In this document: positions 13,653-18,540 of the stretch, piece after piece | Layout: each line of letters opens with the position of its first letter | Position numbering within the stretch: the first letter of the stretch is position 1 | Assembly: GCA_910588965.1 (NCBI GenBank) | Contig: CAJUSO010000059.1 | Location: 1-18,540 of the forward strand | Length of the DNA: 18,540 nt | Direction of reading: 5' to 3' | Source: an uncultured Lachnospiraceae bacterium | GTDB taxonomy: Bacteria; Bacillota; Clostridia; Lachnospirales; Lachnospiraceae | Made by a program: the position numbers and the translations under genes | Notes under the pieces: model-generated | Seen by the model: only the letters and a program-made list of their open reading frames with translations | Told to the model about the DNA's origin: nothing | The model's database searches: none

Positions 13653-14842
13653 GGGGTTTTCCCAGACGCCGCCATCCGGTAAATTGCCAGCATATCCGCT
13701 TCGTACAATACCTTTGCAGAGCCCTTTTTCCCGCCGGCCGCAACACTGCATTTATGCGCCATGTCCGCCAGTTCTTCCTCTGTAGGCGTAATCCCCAGTT
13801 CTGCAAAGGACGTGGGCATCTGGATGGAACGGTAAAACTCCTCCATGGCCTCAATCCCTTCCAATGCCACCGCCGCTTCATCCTTGCCCGCCGGCACTCC
13901 CATCACATTTACTGCAAACCGATAGAACCTGGGCAGGCAATCCTGATAGACATACCTTGCCCAGCTTCCCCAAATGGCCGCAAGCCCTGCGCCGTGAGCC
14001 ACGTCGTAGAGCCCGCCCATCTCATGCTCCAGCCCATGGGTGGCAAAATCGTCCCCTCCGTTCCCACAGCCTGTCAGGCCGTTATGGGATAGGCTGCCTG
14101 CCCACATCACCTCAGCCCTTGCCGCATAATCCTGCGGATTCTCCTTAAGTACCCGTGCCTTTTCCATCATTGTCCGCATCAGACCCTCTGCCAGCTGGTC
14201 TGTCAGCTCCATATTCCCGCCATTGGTAAAATAACGCTCCATAGTATGCATCAGGATATCGGTGCACCCGCAGGCTGTCTGGTAATCTGGCAGCGTAAGG
14301 GTCAGTTCCGGATCCAGGATGGCAAACTTAGGCCGGCAGATATCGTTCCGATACCCCCGTTTCAGCCCCCCTTCTTCCTTCGTAATCACAGAACTATTGC
14401 TCATCTCGCTTCCCGCCGCCGCAATCGTCAGCACCACGCCGACAGGCAAGCAGGCTTCTGCCTGCCTTTCACGGCCGTAATAATCCCACACGTCCCCCTC
14501 ATTGGCTACCCCATATCCAATTGCCTTTGCAGAGTCAATTACGCTCCCCCCGCCGATGGCAAGGATAAAATCCACCCCTTCCTTCTTGGCAAGCCCAATC
14601 CCCTCATATACCAGTGAAAGCCTGGGGTTGGGCACCACACCCCCCAATTCTGCATAGGGAATCCCTTCTGCGTCCAGGGAAGCTTTCACACGTTCCAAAA
14701 GCCCGGACCGCACCACGCTGCCTGAACCATAGTGGATCAGCGCCTTTGTACCACGGAATGCTTTCACTAGCTTTCCTGCCTCCGCTTCCGTCCCCTTCCC
14801 AAAAATAACCTTTGTCGGCGCATAATAATTAAAATTAAACAT
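13649..14842 (-). CDS. Iron-containing (group III) alcohol dehydrogenase, butanol dehydrogenase-like
   Basis: A 397-residue NAD(P)-dependent dehydrogenase that reduces aldehydes to alcohols in fermentation. The start at 14842 (MFNFNYYAPTKVIFGKG) has AGGAGATAGG upstream; the longer open frame lacks support. GGGSVIDSAKAIG is the nucleotide-binding loop. Metal ligands are visible: Asp and His in GCTDILMHTMERYF, then His in LEHEMGG and in DVAHGAGLAAIW, the standard D-H-H-H set. NYYAPTKVIFGKG and IAAAGSEMSNSSVIT fit the YqhD/BdhA subgroup. It lies 114 bases behind the GTPase-nuclease gene on the same strand. The gap holds only a weak hairpin (GCCTT/AAGGGC, 14929-14944, followed by TTTT) and no clear promoter, so read-through is possible. 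It converges with and overlaps the DUF2971 gene by four bases. Confidence 0.85.
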   Translation of the reverse strand: MFNFNYYAPTKVIFGKGTEAEAGKLVKAFRGTKALIHYGSGSVVRSGLLERVKASLDAEGIPYAELGGVVPNPRLSLVYEGIGLAKKEGVDFILAIGGGSVIDSAKAIGYGVANEGDVWDYYGRERQAEACLPVGVVLTIAAAGSEMSNSSVITKEEGGLKRGYRNDICRPKFAILDPELTLTLPDYQTACGCTDILMHTMERYFTNGGNMELTDQLAEGLMRTMMEKARVLKENPQDYAARAEVMWAGSLSHNGLTGCGNGGDDFATHGLEHEMGGLYDVAHGAGLAAIWGSWARYVYQDCLPRFYRFAVNVMGVPAGKDEAAVALEGIEAMEEFYRSIQMPTSFAELGITPTEEELADMAHKCSVAAGGKKGSAKVLYEADMLAIYRMAASGKTP

Positions 14843-14956
14843 TTTCCTATCTCCTCTTTCCATGATGAAATGAAACCCGCCCCATATATCTGCCGCTGCA
14901 TGCCCGGACCTTCCGTCCCCTCCCAAAAGCCCTTACGGAAAGGCAGGCCGCTTTTC

Positions 14957-17734
14957 CTATCCCACTTCCTCCCCCTTCATCTTTTCCTTTATTACTTCCC
15001 CCAAATAATGCTTCCCTTTCTCCTGCCCCTGTGTATACTCCCGGTAATTCTCTTCCCTGGTATTTTTTACAATCCCCTGGAATTCCCTTGCGGAAACCAG
15101 GGCGCACCCCTGCCCCCGTATAATAATCTGCTCCAGCCCATCTGAGGTCACCACCGTCACCTGGTATTTCCTGGCATTTTCATGTGCAAACTTTTCAATA
15201 TACTGGTCGGCCGTCTCTGCCTCCTGGGTAAACACCACGTGGATATTCTGGTAATCCAAGATTTCCGTCTTGTGGCGCTCCACCCGGTATGCGTCAAAGA
15301 CTACGATTAAATTGCATTTACGGATCCCCTGGTAATCACAGAGGATATCTAAAAGCCTTCCCCTTGCGCTGTCTATATTGCCCTCTGCCAGTTTCCGCAG
15401 CCCTTCCCAGGCAAAAATCACATTATAGCCATCCACCAGCAAATATTCCTCTTTCGGCTCTGCCTGCCGGTAGGTATGTGTCACAGCCGCTGCCTTTGGG
15501 GAAGGGGTTTCTTTTTTCTTATGGTATCTCCTCCATCCCCCTTCCCGTTCCCGCCGGTTGGCATTGGACGTACGGGACAGGATTGCCTCCACCTCATCCT
15601 CCCCCAGCCATGCTTCCTCCTGCCGCCGCTCTTTTTCCTGCTGGATCCTCTTCCCTGCTGATATCCCCACTCTTCGGTTTGCATCCCCTGAAAGCCCTAT
15701 CTCCCCCCCATCGCCTTCCCCCTCCCCTCCTATCCCCCAGGCTCCGTGACCTTCTCCCCCGCCTGCCGCTTCCCCAAGCCCTGCAAGGCTATTTCCGCCC
15801 TCCACATGCATATACTCCTTTACCTGATCCCAGCTAACCACAAACCCTGCCCCATGGGAGCAGAATACAGATCCCGTAGGGTTGTCCAAGTCCCGCTCCG
15901 GGTCATAAGCCATCCGTTCTATGATGTCCTGGGGGTTTTGGCATGGCTCATAGCCTTTTAAAGCGCAGGAAAGCCTCCCGCGTCCCTTTGAATAAGCCGC
16001 CACCTCTTTCTGGTAATCCCCCATAGCCGCCACCGGGGCGCTTCCTGTAAATACCGCCATCCCGTCCTGTACCAGGGGCGGCTCAAATGCCCCATGCATC
16101 CTTTCAATATCGGCCATTGCCCGCCCAATCATCGTATCCGGCACCTCCAGGCGGAATTGGTACACAGGCTCCAGGAGCACGGATTCTGCCTCCATCAGCC
16201 CCTGGCGCACCGCACGGTATGTGGCCTGCCGGAAATCCCCGCCTTCTGTATGCTTTAAATGCGCCCGCCCTGTCACCAGGGTAATTTTCATATCTGTAAT
16301 GGCAGAACCTGTCAGGACGCCCCGGTGCTCCTTCTCCTCCAAATGTGTCAGCACTAGGCGCTGCCAATTCCTGGCCAGAATATCCACGCTGCATATGGAA
16401 TCAAAGACCAATCCGCTTCCCGGCTCCCCTGGCTCCAGCAGCAAATGTACCTCCGCATAATGGCGCAGGGGCTCGTAATGCCCCACGCCCTCTACTGTGC
16501 TGGCTATAGTCTCCTTATACAGGATATTCCCTGCCCCAAATGCGGCCTCCAACCCAAAACGCTCCGCAATCACGCTCTTTAGGACTTCCAGCTGTACCTC
16601 CCCCATAATCTGCACCTGGATTTCCTCCAGATGCCCATCCCAGGTAATATGGAGTTCCGGATCCTCTTCTTGGAGCTGGTATAAATGTGAAAGCATTACC
16701 CTATGGCTGCACCCAGGCGGGGGGATTACCTGGTAAGTCAGGACAGGCACTAAAAAAGGCAGGGCTGCATCCGCTTCCACCCCCAGCCCCATGCCAGGCC
16801 TGGTGTCTGTCAGCCCGATGACCGCACAGACAGCCCCGGCCAACACCTCCTTGGCAGTCTCATATTTTTCCCCGGAATACAGGCGGATTTGGCTAACCTT
16901 TTCCTGGCTAGGGGAAATGGCTTCCCGGACTTTTAGGCTCCCCCCGGTGACTTTCAGGTAAGTCAGCCGGTTCCCCTGGCTGTCCCTGGCAACCTTAAAT
17001 ACCTTTGCCCCAAACCCTGCTGGGTACTTTGGCTGCCTGGTATACCGCCGGAAGCCCTCCCAGAATTCCTCTACCCCTTCAAACTTCAGGGCAGAGCCAA
17101 AATAGCAGGGAAAAGCCCTGCGGCTGGCAACCAATTCCCGGATCTGCCCTTCCCCTATGCTGCCATGCTCCAGAAAATGCTCCAGCACATCCTCCCCGCA
17201 CATGGCAGCTTCTTCATAAAATGCCTCCGTACCTGCCTTAGAAAAGTCCAGGCAGTTCTCATGGAGCCCTGCCCGAAGCTGCCCCAGCAATTCCTCCTTG
17301 TCTGTGCCAGGTTGGTCCATTTTATTCACGAACAGGAAAACCGGGACCCGGTATCTCTCCAAAAGATGCCAAAGGGTACGGGTATGCCCCTGCACCCCTT
17401 CCGCCCCGCTGATTACCAGGATGGCATAGTCCAGTACCTGGAGGGTACGTTCCATTTCTGCTGAAAAATCCACATGCCCCGGGGTATCCAAAAGCGTGAT
17501 GGTATCCTGCCCTTCCCGCAGCATGGCCTGTTTGGAAAATACTGTAATCCCCCTTGCCCGCTCCAAAGGGAAATTGTCCAAAAAGGCATCCCCGTTATCC
17601 ACCCTCCCCATTTCCCGTATTACGCCGTTACGGTACAGCAACGCTTCCGATAACGTGGTCTTGCCTGCATCCACATGGGCCAGCAAGCCTGCCGTAAGGT
17701 ATGTTCCCAGCCTATTCCCAGATGTGCCATCCAT
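14957..17734 (-). CDS. Tet(M)/EF-G-like ribosomal GTPase fused to a YacP/Rae1-type NYN endonuclease
   Basis: A 925-residue two-part protein. Residues 1-645 follow the ribosomal protection / EF-G plan: G1 AHVDAGKTT (19-27), G2 RGITV (61-65), G3 DTPGHVDF (83-90), G4 NKMD (137-140), G5 GSALKF, then beta-barrel, III, IV and V domains ending GRGRLSCALKGY, like the SVCLTELKGY of Tet(M). The Tet(M) domain IV loop YSPVSTP is absent; the region reads HLKHTEGGDFRQATY (493-507). A Gly/Glu/Arg-rich linker (about 646-760) leads to a NYN domain (763-895) with Asp768 (LLVDGYNVI), Asp814 (VVFDAYR), Asp843 (ETADQYIEKF) and Asp865 (VVTSDG), the acidic set of YacP. In B. subtilis YacP/Rae1 cuts mRNA in the ribosomal A site. 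Likely role: GTP-controlled, ribosome-directed mRNA cleavage; not evident tetracycline resistance. Start at 17734 has AAAGGGG upstream. Confidence 0.85.
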   Translation of the reverse strand: MDGTSGNRLGTYLTAGLLAHVDAGKTTLSEALLYRNGVIREMGRVDNGDAFLDNFPLERARGITVFSKQAMLREGQDTITLLDTPGHVDFSAEMERTLQVLDYAILVISGAEGVQGHTRTLWHLLERYRVPVFLFVNKMDQPGTDKEELLGQLRAGLHENCLDFSKAGTEAFYEEAAMCGEDVLEHFLEHGSIGEGQIRELVASRRAFPCYFGSALKFEGVEEFWEGFRRYTRQPKYPAGFGAKVFKVARDSQGNRLTYLKVTGGSLKVREAISPSQEKVSQIRLYSGEKYETAKEVLAGAVCAVIGLTDTRPGMGLGVEADAALPFLVPVLTYQVIPPPGCSHRVMLSHLYQLQEEDPELHITWDGHLEEIQVQIMGEVQLEVLKSVIAERFGLEAAFGAGNILYKETIASTVEGVGHYEPLRHYAEVHLLLEPGEPGSGLVFDSICSVDILARNWQRLVLTHLEEKEHRGVLTGSAITDMKITLVTGRAHLKHTEGGDFRQATYRAVRQGLMEAESVLLEPVYQFRLEVPDTMIGRAMADIERMHGAFEPPLVQDGMAVFTGSAPVAAMGDYQKEVAAYSKGRGRLSCALKGYEPCQNPQDIIERMAYDPERDLDNPTGSVFCSHGAGFVVSWDQVKEYMHVEGGNSLAGLGEAAGGGEGHGAWGIGGEGEGDGGEIGLSGDANRRVGISAGKRIQQEKERRQEEAWLGEDEVEAILSRTSNANRREREGGWRRYHKKKETPSPKAAAVTHTYRQAEPKEEYLLVDGYNVIFAWEGLRKLAEGNIDSARGRLLDILCDYQGIRKCNLIVVFDAYRVERHKTEILDYQNIHVVFTQEAETADQYIEKFAHENARKYQVTVVTSDGLEQIIIRGQGCALVSAREFQGIVKNTREENYREYTQGQEKGKHYLGEVIKEKMKGEEVG

Positions 17735-17741
17735 TAAAAGT

Positions 17742-17804
17742 GCCCCTTTCTATGTTATAATTTGCCAGAATATCTGCTTGGCACATTATAACATAGAAAA
17801 GGGC
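17742..17804. repeat. Long inverted repeat overlapping the promoter and ribosome binding site of the GTPase-nuclease gene
   Basis: Bases 17742-17761 and 17785-17804 are inverted copies matching at 19 of 20 positions. TGCCA (17763-17767) and TGGCA (17779-17783) extend the pairing inward after one mismatch. The far arm holds the minus-strand TATAAT; the near arm holds the AAAGGGG ribosome binding site, seven bases before the start codon. Confidence 0.9.
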
Positions 17805-17813
17805 AGAAGTCGA
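17785..17813 (-). promoter_or_regulatory. Probable promoter of the GTPase-nuclease gene
   Basis: Minus-strand TCGACT (17808-17813), 17-base spacer, TATAAT (17785-17790). The -10 box lies in one arm of the inverted repeat; its mirror in the other arm also reads TATAAT on the plus strand. Transcription starting here would include only the near arm. Confidence 0.5.
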
Positions 17814-17845
17814 TAAATGTTTTTCTGTCAGCCTCTGCACGGCAG

Positions 17846-18313
17846 CTATCGGCTGGCCGCTTCCCAATTATTGAAAATCATCCCGTTTTCTATCTTTTTA
17901 AATCCCATTTTTTCATAGACAGGCATGCCCATTTCGGAAGCATGCAGCATAATAATATAGCAGTTCCGTTTTTTTGCCTGACGGACTAGCCTTTGGATAA
18001 GTTCTGTCCCTACGCCCTGCTTACGGAAGGGCTCCTCCACGAACAGGTTCGTGATATATCCGTTCCAGCCAGTGGGGTTGAGCTGGGATGGCACGGAACG
18101 GTAATAAAAAATCATGCCCAGGCCCGCCAGCCTGCCGTCCTCCTCCGCAATCACGGCTTCAAAGCTTCCGTTCTCAAAGGATTCCTGGAAGTAATGAAGG
18201 CAGCTTTTCTGCATAAACCCATACCCCAAATGGGCAGATCCTATTTCAATAAAATCCATCCTGGACTGCACCAGGAAGTCAATGTCTTTTTCTACAGCAA
18301 TCCTATAGTCCAT
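17846..18313 (-). CDS. GNAT-family N-acetyltransferase
   Basis: A 155-residue GNAT enzyme that would transfer an acetyl group from acetyl-CoA to an unknown amine. The acetyl-CoA pyrophosphate loop is FRKQGVGTELI (96-106, the R/Q-x-x-G-x-G motif), preceded by GYITNLFVEE (beta-4) and followed by YIIMLHASEMGMPVYEKMGFKK (beta-5 and the terminal helix). The start at 18313 has AAAGGGA seven to eight bases upstream. The gene lies 111 bases before the GTPase-nuclease gene on the same strand, with that gene's own likely promoter between them, so partial co-transcription is possible. Its upstream region is a tandem repeat array that would be part of the leader or promoter. The substrate cannot be read from sequence. 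Confidence 0.85.
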   Translation of the reverse strand: MDYRIAVEKDIDFLVQSRMDFIEIGSAHLGYGFMQKSCLHYFQESFENGSFEAVIAEEDGRLAGLGMIFYYRSVPSQLNPTGWNGYITNLFVEEPFRKQGVGTELIQRLVRQAKKRNCYIIMLHASEMGMPVYEKMGFKKIENGMIFNNWEAASR

Positions 18314-18322
18314 CTCAATCCC

Positions 18323-18540
18323 TTTCTGTACCGTATCCTGTTATCCAGGCTCTTCCTTTTCTGTATCGTATCCTTTCATCCAGGCCTTCTTTCCTTCCCG
18401 TATCCTGTTATCCAGGCTCTTCCTTTTTCTGTACCGTATCCTTTCATCCAGGCCTTCTTTCCTTCCCGTATCCTGTTATCCAGACCCTTCTTTCCTTCCC
18501 GTATCCTGTTATCCAGGCTCTTCCTTTTTCTGTACCGCAT
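18323..18540. repeat. Tandem repeat array of alternating 32- and 36-bp units
   Basis: The core GTATCCT recurs at 18333, 18368, 18400, 18436, 18468 and 18501, with a degenerate start (GCAT) at 18537; spacings are 35, 32, 36, 32, 33 and 36. Two unit types alternate: one with CTGTTATCCAGGCTCTTCC and one with CTTTCATCCAGGCCTTC. The array continues past the window edge. Period 32 does not keep a reading frame, so protein-level selection is unlikely. It lies immediately upstream of the acetyltransferase ribosome binding site. Confidence 0.9.

Noticed and set aside
15289..15837. Plus-strand proline/serine-rich 182-codon frame
   Set aside because: It is the antisense of the low-complexity linker in the GTPase-nuclease gene; composition explains the lack of stops.
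14957..17734. Calling the GTPase a tetracycline-resistance ribosomal protection gene
   Set aside because: The core plan is Tet(M)-like, but the domain IV loop YSPVSTP is absent and a nuclease domain is fused at the C-terminus. Resistance cannot be claimed from sequence.
18323..18540. CRISPR array
   Set aside because: Spacing varies between 32 and 36 bases and the intervals between cores are themselves repeated in two alternating types. There are no unique spacers.

Overview
The window looks like chromosomal DNA of a gut-type Firmicute, most likely Lachnospiraceae. Pointers are strong AGGAGG-type ribosome binding sites, a tryptophan T-box leader, the small CDCPAC-tailed protein, PD-(D/E)XK proteins with GMEK repeats, and a Tet(M)-like GTPase carrying a YacP-type nuclease domain. 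Most genes lie on the minus strand. Genus-level assignment is not possible from sequence alone.

Layout. Bases 1-3290 form a decayed accessory zone. One intact small gene (138-497) is followed by relics: the N-terminus of an ISAs1-type transposase, an internally deleted IS256-type transposase, the tail of an Rpn-like nuclease/transposase, an antitoxin gene with a PIN-toxin gene broken by one base, and a scrambled ISAs1-type relic containing a perfect 25-bp inverted repeat. Bases 3297-6351 are a sugar operon (xylulokinase-type kinase, then an L-fucose/L-arabinose isomerase-type enzyme) behind a clear promoter with a 12-bp palindromic operator. Bases 6584-8438 hold a stand-alone TrpB2-type tryptophan synthase beta chain under a T-box with a UGG specifier, ended by a nested terminator. 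Divergent from it is a PD-(D/E)XK protein with eight tandem GMEK units. Bases 9578-11346 encode an ABC exporter (permease and ATPase). A plus-strand pair follows: tRNA-dihydrouridine synthase and a DUF2971 protein (11728-13652). It converges on an iron-type alcohol dehydrogenase (13649-14842).

The most notable gene is at 14957-17734. It is a 925-residue protein in which a Tet(M)/EF-G-like ribosomal GTPase is joined through a low-complexity linker to a NYN (YacP/Rae1-type) endonuclease domain. Its start is preceded by a long inverted repeat overlapping the -10 box. A GNAT acetyltransferase gene and a tandem 32-36 bp repeat array occupy the right end.

How the genes work together: the kinase and isomerase probably act in one sugar pathway. 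The T-box couples TrpB2 synthesis to uncharged tRNA-Trp. The GTPase-nuclease fusion is best read as a ribosome-directed mRNA cleavage or rescue factor rather than a tetracycline-resistance determinant; that is inference.
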